Shown: positions 54,916 through 63,688, numbered from the stretch's first letter. The stretch: 64,000 nucleotides of DNA from Rhizomicrobium electricum (GCF_011762045.1 NZ_JAASQS010000001.1:582678-646677), one strand, 5' to 3'. The notes: a model not told the origin generated them from the sequence alone. Program-made: numbers and translations.

Positions 54916-55518
54916 ATGGCCGAATCCGTTTTCATCGTTGACGACGATCCCGACATCCGCGATTCCCTTTCCCTGCTTCTCTCGGCCTCGGGCTACGCCA
55001 CCAAGGCGTACGAGTCGGCGACCGCCCTGCTCGCCAGCGAAGCGCCCGAATCGGTCGGCTGCCTGATCGTGGATGTTCAGATGCCGGAAATGGACGGCAT
55101 CGCCCTTCAGAAGGAACTGGTGGCCCGCCGGTCGCCACTGCAGGTGATCGTGATGACGGGTCATGCCGATATTCCGATCGCCGTCGGGGCGATGAAAGCG
55201 GGGGCCGTCGACTTCCTCGAGAAGCCGTTCGACGAACCGGTGCTTCTCGACAGCGTGCGCCGCGCGCTCGACCGTGCCTCCACGGCAGGAGATCAGGTCA
55301 AGGAAGCCCGTAATGCCGCCGCCCGTCTGGCGCTGTTGACCGAGCGGGAGCGACAAGTTCTCGATCTCATCGTCGCCGGCAAGGCCAACAAGGTCATCGC
55401 CCACGAACTTTCCATTTCGCCGCGCACTGTGGAAATCCACCGCGCGCGCGTCATGGAAAAGATGGACGCGGGAAATCTCGCGGATCTGGTGCGAAAAGCC
55501 CTCTCTATTCCTTCCTGA
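54916..55518 (+). CDS. FixJ-like response regulator
   Basis: 200 residues. Receiver domain with VFIVDDDPDIRDSLSLLLSA, phospho-acceptor in LIVDVQMPEMDG, VMTGHADIPIAV and Lys in FLEKPFDEPVL, the FixJ/TodT pattern. The C-terminal LuxR-type helix-turn-helix is LLTERERQVLDLIVAGKANK, VIAHELSISPRTVEIHRARV, MEKMDAGNLADLVRKAL. It is the partner of the upstream kinase (four-base gap). The neighbouring cyd operon, divergent from it, is a plausible target; this is inferred from position. Confidence 0.94.
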   Translation: MAESVFIVDDDPDIRDSLSLLLSASGYATKAYESATALLASEAPESVGCLIVDVQMPEMDGIALQKELVARRSPLQVIVMTGHADIPIAVGAMKAGAVDFLEKPFDEPVLLDSVRRALDRASTAGDQVKEARNAAARLALLTERERQVLDLIVAGKANKVIAHELSISPRTVEIHRARVMEKMDAGNLADLVRKALSIPS

Positions 55519-55617
55519 GCGGAATGCTTAGGCACTACTCCGTATTTCGCGGAACGCACGATCCGGCTAGATAACCCATGGTCTTATGTGGCTTTCGGGG
55601 CCTCTGGTTTGGCGACA

Positions 55618-55971
55618 ATGGTAGACATCATCGACGACGACGACGCAGTACGGGATTCGACGCGAGCCCTACTCGAATCATATGGTTACGAAGTTCGCGA
55701 TCATGCGTCTGCGGAGCAGTTTCTGCAGGCGCCAGGACTGAAGCCCGACTGCCTCCTGGTTGACCAGCACATGCCCGGCATGACCGGTCTCGACCTGCTC
55801 GAACACCTGCGCTCCCGCGGAGATCAGACGCCCGCGCTGATGATGACCGGACGCAGCGATCCCACCCTCGAACCGCGTGCCGCGCGGATCGGCGTCACGC
55901 TGCTGCACAAGCCGGTGCCCGAGGACCAGCTCGTTTTGTGGATCGAACGCGCCCGCCAGACCCACGCCTGA
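55618..55971 (+). CDS. Single-domain response regulator (CheY-like, FixJ receiver type)
   Basis: 117-residue stand-alone receiver: acidic pocket IIDDDDAVRDSTRALLE, phospho-acceptor Asp in LLVDQHMPGMTGLDLL, Thr in LMMTGRSD and Lys in LLHKPVPEDQLVLW. No output domain. It lies 99 bases after the FixJ-like gene and may share its kinase, acting as a phosphate sink or a competing partner. GTG 55588 is an alternative start with ten extra residues; neither start has a strong ribosome binding site. Confidence 0.88.
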   Translation: MVDIIDDDDAVRDSTRALLESYGYEVRDHASAEQFLQAPGLKPDCLLVDQHMPGMTGLDLLEHLRSRGDQTPALMMTGRSDPTLEPRAARIGVTLLHKPVPEDQLVLWIERARQTHA

Positions 55972-56176
55972 GCTCCGTTTACCGTTCTAGTCCGGTGCGC
56001 CCCCATGCGCGCCGTGCAGTTTGTCGTGCCGCAGGCACGCGCGGAAAAGCACCTCGCCGACCAGCAAAAATACGGTTTGCAAATCGTTTTAAAGCTGCGG
56101 CATCAGGGAAACTCCCAACTTACAGCAATTCAAAAATGGCGCATTCTCGGGACACCAATCACGTTGGGACGAGACG

Positions 56177-56398
56177 ATGTACATGGAGGATTTTCGGAAG
56201 CACTACGACAACGAGCGGGCCCTCGGGCACGCCCTGATCGCCCGTGCCTGCGAGAAGTCCACCATGATCCGGCAACGTCTCGCCGTCGTCGCCGAAGAAT
56301 TACGCCAGGCCGCTGCTACGGCTGGCAACGGAAGCGAAGGCCTCCTCAAGCTCGCGAGCCAGTTCGAACAAAACTCCAAGCCGGGAGACCACACGTGA
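56177..56398 (+). CDS. Small helical protein, hypothetical
   Basis: 73 residues, probably all-helical: FRKHYDNERALGHALIARAC, MIRQRLAVVAEELRQAAATA, then LLKLASQFEQNSKPGDHT. No recognised family. ATG 56177 is followed by another ATG at 56183. The stop codon overlaps GTG 56395 of the next small gene (GTGA), which suggests translational coupling and supports both being genes. Confidence 0.55.
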   Translation: MYMEDFRKHYDNERALGHALIARACEKSTMIRQRLAVVAEELRQAAATAGNGSEGLLKLASQFEQNSKPGDHT

Positions 56399-56586
56399 TC
56401 GGCAAAGCCCTCAGCACGATCTTACCATTAATGGTCGGGCAATCCCCCAGCTCCGGCCAAGCGTCCCCCTATACCCAGGAAACTGTGTTCGCGTATTTCA
56501 ACCGACTGAAAGACGAACTTCTTTGGCCCCGGATCCCCGTCCGCATTGCACCCCCGCCAGATGGTGATCCAGCCGATTGCGCCTGA
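56395..56586 (+). CDS. Small protein, hypothetical, coupled to the preceding gene
   Basis: 63 residues from GTG 56395: MIGKALSTILPLMVGQSPSS then a soluble tail with ETVFAYFNRLKDELLWPRIP. GGGAG lies nine bases before the GTG. It begins with a short hydrophobic stretch but no clear membrane helix. Its stop codon is inside a perfect 13-bp inverted repeat that looks like a terminator. Function unknown. Confidence 0.5.
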   Translation: MIGKALSTILPLMVGQSPSSGQASPYTQETVFAYFNRLKDELLWPRIPVRIAPPPDGDPADCA

Positions 56587-56616
56587 CCGGCTCTAGAAAT
56601 AGACCGGTCAGGCGCA
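56578..56616 (+). terminator. Perfect 13-bp hairpin, probable terminator
   Basis: TGCGCCTGACCGG and CCGGTCAGGCGCA are exact inverted copies around a 13-base loop; the stop codon TGA of the small gene lies in the left arm. It is followed by CCCTTTCCTT, a weak T tract. It is the likely end of the kinase/regulator/small-gene region before the copper chaperone gene. Confidence 0.65.
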
Positions 56617-56681
56617 CCCTTTCCTTGCCTGCCACCCCCAAACTGGCCGATGCTATCCCGCATGACATTGCGGGGCTCGCC

Positions 56682-57107
56682 ATGATCCAACGACTTTTTA
56701 CTATCGTTCTTCTGAGCGCCGGACTGGCGGGCGCTGCCGTTGCGGCGCCTTCTGTTTCGAACGCCTGGATCCGGGCAATGCCGGGCGCGCTGCCGGCAGG
56801 CGGCTATTTCACCCTCGCCAACCCCGGCCCCAAGCCCGTGACTCTGATCGCGGCCCAATCGCCCGCCTGCGGCTCGCTGATGCTGCATATGACCCACACC
56901 ATGGGCGGCATGACCCACATGATGCCGGTCGACAAGGTTGACGTTCCGGCCGGCGGCAGCTTCGAATTCAAGCCCGGCAGCTATCATCTCATGTGCATGG
57001 AGCCGAAGGCCTTGAAGCCCGGCACGACCGTTCCTGTGACGCTGAAATTCGCCGACGGGACGAGCCTGACGGCCTCGTTCGCAGTCAAAAACGCGACGGG
57101 GAAATAG
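56682..57107 (+). CDS. Periplasmic copper chaperone PCu(A)C
   Basis: 141 residues: signal peptide (LFTIVLLSAGLAGAAVAA) followed by a cupredoxin-like domain. The Cu(I) motif H(M)x10M...HxM is present: LMLHMTHTMGGMTHMMPVDK and YHLMCMEPKALKPG. In characterised members it carries copper to cytochrome c oxidase subunit II. Here the nearby oxidase is the copper-free bd type, so it more likely serves a haem-copper oxidase encoded elsewhere. ATG 56682 is supported by the signal peptide. It lies tail-to-tail with ubiV, three bases apart. Confidence 0.92.
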   Translation: MIQRLFTIVLLSAGLAGAAVAAPSVSNAWIRAMPGALPAGGYFTLANPGPKPVTLIAAQSPACGSLMLHMTHTMGGMTHMMPVDKVDVPAGGSFEFKPGSYHLMCMEPKALKPGTTVPVTLKFADGTSLTASFAVKNATGK

Positions 57108-57110
57108 GCT

Positions 57111-58004
57111 TCAGTCGACCTCTGCCGTGCAGCCCGGCAGGCCGCGCAAGAAGCCATCGGATAGCGGTCCCGGCAAGTGCAGCACCGCGAGCGCCTCACC
57201 CGCTTCCTTGGGCGTCGTACTGCCGTCGGCAAGATCGCGATAAACCTGCGCCACCCGAACCATGTCGCAGGTCTGGGGCGACAGCCGCAACGATACGACA
57301 CCGGCTTCGGCGAGCGCCGTGACGTGATTGACTGCGGTGCTCACGACGTAGCCCTGGGTCTGGATGCCGTTGACGGCCAGGAACGGCACGCCATCGAGCG
57401 TGCAGACGTCCATCCCGTCGCTGTGCGCTTCGCAAATGAACTGGCACGAATCCTTGGCCATGTTGGCCTGACGCGCCGCGTAGCAGCGGGCGGACAGTGC
57501 CAGCGGCGGACGGCCGAAAGCGAACACTTCCACCGCCTCGTTGCCCTTCGCCATGGTACGGATCGACTCGAGCGGCAATTCCGGCGGCAGGCAGACCCGC
57601 GTCGCGCCGAGCTTCAGATGCAGCGCCAAAGTATCTTCGTTATAGATATTGATGAACGGACCGACGACGTGCGCCCGTCCGTTCAACAGATGCACCGTGG
57701 CGATATCGTTCGCCTCGATCATATAGCCGGCCTGAATGACATCGCCGATATCGCGGACCTCGCGCTTGGTCGTGGGCAACGCCAGAGTCGCATAGAATAC
57801 TTCCTTACCGCCGCGCTCGAGCCGGTCGACCACATCGAGAATGACGTCGTCGATGAACGGCTTGCGCTTGGAGCACACCACTTCGCCGATGCAGACGCGA
57901 TCAACCGGCGCTTCGTCGGCGATGCGATTGTAGAAATCGACCCAGCGGGGCTTCGGCCAGTTGTAGAGCACTGGCCCGAGCGTGAGGGAAAGTCGTGCCG
58001 TCAT
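57111..58004 (-). CDS. ubiV: Oxygen-independent ubiquinone hydroxylation protein UbiV (U32 peptidase family)
   Basis: 297-residue U32-family iron-sulfur protein. It works with UbiU and UbiT to hydroxylate ubiquinone precursors without O2. Seen: YNWPKPRWVDFYNRIADEAP, VDRVCIGEVVCSKRKPFIDD and the Cys cluster motifs ARCYAARQANMAKDSCQFIC plus CTLDGVPF. ATG 58004 follows AGGTGGGG; the frame is open slightly upstream. It lies eight bases after the ubiU stop. The U32 genes of this type were long annotated as proteases. Confidence 0.93.
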   Translation of the reverse strand: MTARLSLTLGPVLYNWPKPRWVDFYNRIADEAPVDRVCIGEVVCSKRKPFIDDVILDVVDRLERGGKEVFYATLALPTTKREVRDIGDVIQAGYMIEANDIATVHLLNGRAHVVGPFINIYNEDTLALHLKLGATRVCLPPELPLESIRTMAKGNEAVEVFAFGRPPLALSARCYAARQANMAKDSCQFICEAHSDGMDVCTLDGVPFLAVNGIQTQGYVVSTAVNHVTALAEAGVVSLRLSPQTCDMVRVAQVYRDLADGSTTPKEAGEALAVLHLPGPLSDGFLRGLPGCTAEVD

Positions 58005-58012
58005 CGCCCCAC

Positions 58013-59005
58013 CTATCTCCAAGCCTTCTTGTACGCGCCGGTGGTTTCGCGCTGGCCTTCGGTCAAGGCGCGCAGCTCGTCGAAATCGACCTTATCGCCG
58101 GCCGCCATGGCATCGATCGCCTTGCGGAACGCGCGCACAACGGTCGAGATATACGCCCGTCCGCGCTGGCGCCCTTCGATCTTGAACGCCGTGACGCCGA
58201 TTTCGGCCAGTCGCGGCAGAAGCTCGACGGCATTGAGACTGACCGGGTCCTCGAACAGATGCGACACAGCCCCTTGCGCCTCGAAGCGGCCTTTGCACAG
58301 GGTCGGATACCCGGCAGGCTCGCCGCGTTCGAACCGTTCCACCGTAAAGCCGCCGACGCAGGCCACCAGTGCATCGGATTCCTCGCGATAACTGACATGG
58401 CTCGGCGGCGAACAGACGCCCGTCATGTTGGGCGATTTGCCGGTGGCATAGGACGAGAGCATGCAACGCCCTTCTGCCATCACACAGAGCCCGCCGAACA
58501 CAAATACTTCGGTCTCGCACGGCGCAGCATGCGCGGTGAGGCGCGCGATCTCTTCGACCGTCAGCACGCGCGGCAAAACCACCCGAGCGATGCCGAAGCG
58601 GTCGCGATAAAAGGCAATGGCCTCGGGCGTGGCGGCGGCGGCCTGAACCGACAGATGCAGGCGCTGTTTGGGATGGGCCTTACGGGCGTATTCGACCAAA
58701 CCGACATCGGCAAGGATCAGCGCATCGGCGCCGGCGGCTACCGCATCATCGACGCCCCGTTTCCACAGATCCGTAGAGCCGGCCCGCATGAACGTATTCA
58801 GCGCGATGAGGATCTTGGTGCCGTGATCGTGGGCGTACGTCACCGCCTCTTTCATCTCGGCGCGATCGAAATTGAGGCCGGGAAAATTGCGCGCGTTGGT
58901 TTCGTCGCGATAGCCGCAATAGACCGAATGGGCACCGGCATCGACCGCGGTCTTGAGACCGGCCGGGGTGCCAGCGGGACAGACGAGTTCGAGCGGAGTG
59001 GTCAT
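58013..59005 (-). CDS. ubiU: Oxygen-independent ubiquinone hydroxylation protein UbiU (U32 peptidase family)
   Basis: 330 residues. Starts MTTPLELVCPAGTPAGLKTA with VYCGYRDETNARNFPGLNF, then the 4Fe-4S cysteines in FGGLCVMAEGRCMLSSYATG, NMTGVCSPP and YPTLCKGRFE, in the spacing of E. coli UbiU. The C-terminal part has FKIEGRQRGRAYISTVVRAF. It forms a complex with UbiV. The start overlaps the ubiT stop by four bases (ATGA). Confidence 0.94.
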   Translation of the reverse strand: MTTPLELVCPAGTPAGLKTAVDAGAHSVYCGYRDETNARNFPGLNFDRAEMKEAVTYAHDHGTKILIALNTFMRAGSTDLWKRGVDDAVAAGADALILADVGLVEYARKAHPKQRLHLSVQAAAATPEAIAFYRDRFGIARVVLPRVLTVEEIARLTAHAAPCETEVFVFGGLCVMAEGRCMLSSYATGKSPNMTGVCSPPSHVSYREESDALVACVGGFTVERFERGEPAGYPTLCKGRFEAQGAVSHLFEDPVSLNAVELLPRLAEIGVTAFKIEGRQRGRAYISTVVRAFRKAIDAMAAGDKVDFDELRALTEGQRETTGAYKKAWR

Positions 59006-59544
59006 GCGAAAGCTCCGCTGTTGGGGCCGGTCTCTTCGGGCGCGTCGAGCAGACGGCGAAGTTGCACGAACAGCATCCGCGTGCCGCGATTGACCGGACC
59101 TTGCAGACTCTTGGGCAGGCCGAGAACGGTCGACGGATCGAGTTCGGCGTTCTCGATCGCGTTGCGCAACGCCAGTACGGCTTCGGTGTCGCCTTCGATC
59201 ATCAGGTCGCGCGAGAAGAACAGCGCGTCGCCATCATAGGTACCGTCGATCATGCCGATCAGGACCACCAGCGGCGCGGCGATGCGGGCGTCGTAACCCT
59301 GCGCCACCGAACGGCGGACCACCTTGAGATCGGTGCGGCCGCCTTCCGGCTTGATCAGAAATACGAACGGGCAATCCACCGGATCGATCGCAAACGTCCG
59401 CCCGGCATACTCGCCGAGCCGCGCCGCAAACGACGGCCGCGCCGCCATGGCGTTGGACAAAAGACGACGCGCGATCACTTCTAGCGGCAAGAGCGGCAGA
59501 AAGCCGGTCGCGTTGGTGAATATCGGCGGCAAATGTCCACGCAT
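59002..59544 (-). CDS. ubiT: Ubiquinone biosynthesis accessory factor UbiT (SCP2 domain)
   Basis: 180-residue SCP2/sterol-carrier-type lipid-binding protein. Seen: LLPLEVIARRLLSNAMAARP, GRTFAIDPVDCPFVFLIKPE, GMIDGTYDGDALFFSRDLMI and LALRNAIENAELDPSTVLGL, as in UbiT, the lipid-binding partner of UbiUV. It is the first gene of the ubiTUV operon. ATG 59544 has no strong ribosome binding site (GGAAACGGATTAGACG). Confidence 0.92.
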   Translation of the reverse strand: MRGHLPPIFTNATGFLPLLPLEVIARRLLSNAMAARPSFAARLGEYAGRTFAIDPVDCPFVFLIKPEGGRTDLKVVRRSVAQGYDARIAAPLVVLIGMIDGTYDGDALFFSRDLMIEGDTEAVLALRNAIENAELDPSTVLGLPKSLQGPVNRGTRMLFVQLRRLLDAPEETGPNSGAFA

Positions 59545-59885
59545 CGTCTAATCCGTTTCCCCGGACGCAAATTTTAGGCGCGTGGACCGCCGCCTCAACC
59601 CGCCGGAGCCACTTTGGCCGGTTTTGTCGCGGGCTTGCGGCAATTTGGAACGGCTACAACCAAGCCGACCGGGACGCGGGCCGATCCACACGCCGGACCG
59701 CCGCAGACGTGGATTGCTCCGTATACGGCTCGAAATCGCGCCTGGGAGTACAACCTGTTATCAGATGTTCAATTGTATTCGCGGGACGGAGAGGAAGCCG
59801 GCGCAACAGAATTTCGCGGCGGTCTGCGAGAGCGCTAACACAGGCACCCCGGCCAATACCGCAGGGGAAACGGAGACCAGTTGGT
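59545..59885. other. Intergenic region upstream of ubiTUV
   Basis: 341 bases with no supported gene. It should hold the ubiTUV promoter. No Fnr/FixK-type TTGAT-N4-ATCAA dyad was seen by eye, although such control would be expected for these genes. Confidence 0.4.
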
Positions 59886-60062
59886 TCAGTGCACCAGGAA
59901 AGTATAGCCGTCGCAGAGGATGCGCGTGACCGTATTGGCCTGCATCACCACCCAATCGATGCGATGCGACGCCAGGGAAACATCCGTCATGGGCGCCACG
60001 CTGTGCACGCCGACTTGCAGCAGGGCCGCAATAGCCAAGCCGATGATCATCGATCGCCGCAT
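59886..60062 (-). CDS. Small exported or membrane-anchored peptide
   Basis: 58 residues: MRRSMIIGLAIAALLQVGVH, a basic start and short hydrophobic core like a signal peptide, then APMTDVSLASHRIDWVVMQA and a C-terminal CDGYTFLVH. A strong ribosome binding site GGAGGG lies four bases before ATG 60062. One Cys near the C-terminus. No family recognised. Its size puts it below most gene-finder limits. Confidence 0.55.
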   Translation of the reverse strand: MRRSMIIGLAIAALLQVGVHSVAPMTDVSLASHRIDWVVMQANTVTRILCDGYTFLVH

Positions 60063-60256
60063 ACGTCCCTCCTATGTCGATAGGGGGATCGTACTTCAAT
60101 TTGTGGCGTTTTGCTGGCGGGCGCGATGACAGATGCGTTACCGACATTACCGGCCGGTCACGCAGTTCGTTGTTTTCCTCGCGGTTTGGTCATTTACCGC
60201 CCCGCCTCGGAACCGACGGGCGCCAAATCGTGGGACGCCCGTCACACAGTTTCATC

Positions 60257-63200
60257 CTATTCCGCGGCAGCCTTGTTCGGCGCGCCGGGCGTGGGCAGGT
60301 ATTCGATCAGTTGCGCGCCGCTCGCATATGCCCGTGACAGCGGCTTCGCCAGCGTAATCCCTGTTCCCGAGACCTGCACTCCGGCGATGTGCGACCGTTT
60401 CAGCGGCGCCGTAACAGTGATCTGAAAACCGCCCTGGCCGAAACCCGAAGAGGCCACGACGGCCGTCTCGGCGTTCGCGTTATCATCAATGGTGATCGCC
60501 TGGCCGGGCTGGAAGCCTCTGGGATCGGCGATAGCGATGGCCGTTTCGCCGGCAACAACTGCGGCTCGCGCCGTCGTTGCCCCTGACGTACCGATCGCCG
60601 CAATTTTCGCAGCCTCGCGTACATCACCCGCGCCAACCAGCACAGTCTGGCCGACATGAAAGTCCGCCACGCGGCTGACCTTCACGACACTCGCTCCGGC
60701 CACTGCACCTTGCGGGAGCGTGGCCGCTACCGGATTGCGGAAGTCGGTACAGTTGCTGTCCGTGTCCCTACCATCGGGGAAACGTCCGGCGCTGCTGTTG
60801 CTCGAGATCGCATTCACCGGCGGGAAGAGGATCGGGGCGCCGGGTGTCGGCACGAAACAGCCGCCTTTTTCCGCGCCGGAGACGGCGTGATAGCCTTCGG
60901 CCGCCCACGGATCGACGATGTTGCCGTTATTGGCGAAGTTGCCGTAGTTGAGGCTGTCGACAATCCTGCCGGACGCATCGCGCAGCACCATGCTGCCCGC
61001 GTTCACCGACAGAACCGGACCGCCAAACCACTGGTTCGGCGCCTTCGCATCCTGATAACCGGCTGTCTTCACCACCGCATCGCGAACCGCCGTTTCGATC
61101 GGATGACTTTTCGTCAGCGGCCTGTCGAGGGCGATGCCTGTCCCGAGCGCCTGAACGGGCTCATTGGTCGAATGCGGAAATGCCGTGGCAGGCGCAAAGC
61201 TGATGCCGGTTCCGCGCACGCTGAAGGGCAGATTGGCGGCATGATTGTACTTCAGCGGGGCCGTCAGCTCGATGCCGGTGCCGAGTTCCACCACATCCTC
61301 GTCGCTGATATGCGATGCCGCGAGCGCCGGCTTGAACTCCAGACGCGTCACCATCGGGTCTTCAGAGACGACCGCAGTGATCGTCACCGTCTGCTTGCTC
61401 GCCGGTGTTCCGACAATCAGTTTTCCGCCTACGGAGAAATCGAGTTTGTGACTTACGGGCCAACCGCAAACGCCGCGGACCTTGATGGCGGTCGAACCGG
61501 CCTTCACATCCTCGACGAGGGCGGTGCGCTTCGCCGCCGTACCGATGCTCTTGACGGTGACCGTTTCGATGCCGTGACCGACACTTTCAATATCGAGACG
61601 GATCGTATCGCCGGCTGAGATATTCGCCAGCGCCGCCGTCTGGATGGTGGTGGATCCGGCGGGCGCATCCGCCTCCAGATAGGCTTGCGTGCCCGGCTTG
61701 CCGACCGCCGTGACCGTGGCCACTTCGTACTTTTCGACATTGCGGCCGACCACCGGATAGGTGGTGCCGTATCCCAGCGCGATTTTTTCGCCGACCTTGA
61801 AGCCCGACACGTCCGCGACAGGAACGTTGGTCGAACCGGCCGGAATCGTGATCATGGGGTCTTCGGCGGGCTGCCACAGCGTCGTGGCGTTGTGAGCTGC
61901 GGTCCCGAGGCTGGCGATCTTGCGGGTTTCCGCCGCCACGCCATCGCCAACAACAATCGCGTCACCGACATTCATTCCATCGGTATTGCGGACATGGACG
62001 ACGGTGTCGCCCGCGTTTGCCGCAACGGCCAAGCCGGAGTTCGACAACCCGAGCAGGTAAAAACCACCCGGCACCAGCTTGGTGCCAGACGGAACCGTCG
62101 CGGCCGAAAACACCGCCTGCTGGTGGGCATGCTGCGTCAGCGTCCAACCGGAAATGTCGATCGTCTGCGGACCGGCATTGTAGAGTTCGATGAACGAATT
62201 GGTGGTATTGACCGACCCGTCGCTGACCCGGAACTCATTGATCTTCACCGGAGCGACGTTCCGCACTTTTTCCACGGCGGTTTCGGATCGTTTGGCGTTC
62301 GCGGAAGTCCACACCGCTTTGGCGACAAGATCGCCATTGAGCATCGTGCGGCCCGCGGTGATCTTGAACGTCGCGCTGACGCTAGCCCCCGGCGCAATCG
62401 GGTCTGCAAAGGTTTTTGCCCCTTGCTTGGTGCCGACCGCGGCAACGGTCCAGCCTTTCGGCGCTTCCACACTTATTTTGACGCCCGTGGCGGGAGTACG
62501 GGTCGTGTTGGTGAAGGTTACCGTGGTTTCTTGCGAGGCTCCCGGCGAAAACGTTTGAAGTCCCGTCGGCGCCGCGACGGCCGAAGCCGGTGCTACCGAC
62601 AGCAGCGGCACATCGTATTTCGCCGCCACGACATTGGCCTGCACCGCCTGATCGGTTGCGTCCGACGGGAACGTACCTGCAGCGGTCATGGCGCCTTCGT
62701 AGAACGTACCTTGCGAGCCGGTGCTGTTGTCGCCGCCGTTGCCGAGCAGGATAGCCCCCTGCTTGCGCATGGGATCGTAGGTCGCGTCGATGCGCGATCC
62801 ATCGAACAGAACCGACAGCGGGCCATTCTGTGCATCCCCGCCCAGCGAGGTCCAATGATGCGGCTTGCCTTTGGCCATTGCGGTCACAAACCGCCAGGTG
62901 ATGCTCTGCAGCGTCTTGCAGAACTTGGATTTGTCTTCGTTGACGCAACCCACCAGGTTGTTTTCCTGGTCCGTCATAATCCACGGGCCGGGCGGCGTAC
63001 CGTGATACCAGGCCGACGCGTTGCCGTAATACGTCGTCTCCATGGTGCCGTTGCCGTCATCGCGGCTGTCGATCTCCGCATTGCCGTAATCGAAGCAGCA
63101 GCCGGAATTGTAGTGCTGGCCGTTGATGACCCAGTACTGCCCTTCGGCCTGATCGTCGACCGCTGTGCCTTTGGCGTCATTGAGGCGAAGCCCCATGCCG

Positions 63201-63688
63201 GGCGCGATAAAGACGCCATAGGCCTTATGGCCCATGATCGTGATCGGAGCCATGTCGGCCAGCGGAAGATTATTGAACCCGCCCAGGGATGGCCCGCTGA
63301 AACCGCCGCGCGGCGCTTGTTTCAGATCGTTGTGCTTGTCGGACTGGTCGTAAAGAATGGAAATCGAACAATGCGTGTTGGCGCAGAACTTATCCTGCGC
63401 GGCCGCATCGGCATACCCGCCGGCATCCGTTCCCGAAGGCTGCACAATGCCGATATCCAGCGTCTTGCCGTCCGACCACCGCACGACTTGATAAAGCGGT
63501 CCGTTGTAGGAGGCATAGAGCGCGCGGGTTGTGCTGTGCGCCGCAACGCAAGACGTTCCCGCCGCCGCGTAGATATCGCAAGGGCCTTGCGGCCGGGACG
63601 GCGGTGCAGCGTGCGCGGGAGATAGTGTTCCGCCGACCAACACCAATGCGAGAGCGGAGCTCCGCATCAATTCTTTTTTCGTTTCCAT
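60257..63688 (-). CDS. Multimodular alpha-L-arabinofuranosidase, GH54, with lamin-tail and repeat modules
   Basis: 1143-residue secreted enzyme. A signal peptide (LALVLVGGTLSPAHA) is followed by a GH54 catalytic domain (about 36-370): GPCDIYAAAGTSCVAAHSTT, the adjacent CysCys in GCCFDYGNAE, the nucleophile Glu in GPWIMTDQENN and the acid/base Asp in GNGGDNSTGSQGTFYEG. Then a NEW3-like Ig domain (about 385-475) and a lamin-tail domain (about 485-570 and 930-965, INEFRVSDGSVNTTNSFIEL). The rest holds at least six copies of an AG-t-x-i-x-v...G-x-x-I module. It removes arabinose from arabinan or arabinoxylan. ATG 63688 is chosen by signal peptide position; the frame runs to 63763. Confidence 0.9.
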   Translation of the reverse strand: METKKELMRSSALALVLVGGTLSPAHAAPPSRPQGPCDIYAAAGTSCVAAHSTTRALYASYNGPLYQVVRWSDGKTLDIGIVQPSGTDAGGYADAAAQDKFCANTHCSISILYDQSDKHNDLKQAPRGGFSGPSLGGFNNLPLADMAPITIMGHKAYGVFIAPGMGLRLNDAKGTAVDDQAEGQYWVINGQHYNSGCCFDYGNAEIDSRDDGNGTMETTYYGNASAWYHGTPPGPWIMTDQENNLVGCVNEDKSKFCKTLQSITWRFVTAMAKGKPHHWTSLGGDAQNGPLSVLFDGSRIDATYDPMRKQGAILLGNGGDNSTGSQGTFYEGAMTAAGTFPSDATDQAVQANVVAAKYDVPLLSVAPASAVAAPTGLQTFSPGASQETTVTFTNTTRTPATGVKISVEAPKGWTVAAVGTKQGAKTFADPIAPGASVSATFKITAGRTMLNGDLVAKAVWTSANAKRSETAVEKVRNVAPVKINEFRVSDGSVNTTNSFIELYNAGPQTIDISGWTLTQHAHQQAVFSAATVPSGTKLVPGGFYLLGLSNSGLAVAANAGDTVVHVRNTDGMNVGDAIVVGDGVAAETRKIASLGTAAHNATTLWQPAEDPMITIPAGSTNVPVADVSGFKVGEKIALGYGTTYPVVGRNVEKYEVATVTAVGKPGTQAYLEADAPAGSTTIQTAALANISAGDTIRLDIESVGHGIETVTVKSIGTAAKRTALVEDVKAGSTAIKVRGVCGWPVSHKLDFSVGGKLIVGTPASKQTVTITAVVSEDPMVTRLEFKPALAASHISDEDVVELGTGIELTAPLKYNHAANLPFSVRGTGISFAPATAFPHSTNEPVQALGTGIALDRPLTKSHPIETAVRDAVVKTAGYQDAKAPNQWFGGPVLSVNAGSMVLRDASGRIVDSLNYGNFANNGNIVDPWAAEGYHAVSGAEKGGCFVPTPGAPILFPPVNAISSNSSAGRFPDGRDTDSNCTDFRNPVAATLPQGAVAGASVVKVSRVADFHVGQTVLVGAGDVREAAKIAAIGTSGATTARAAVVAGETAIAIADPRGFQPGQAITIDDNANAETAVVASSGFGQGGFQITVTAPLKRSHIAGVQVSGTGITLAKPLSRAYASGAQLIEYLPTPGAPNKAAAE

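Noticed and set aside
61685..63625. 646-codon plus-strand frame across the GH54 gene
   Set aside because: Low-complexity Arg-rich translation with no motifs; the minus strand encodes a clear GH54 enzyme with catalytic residues.
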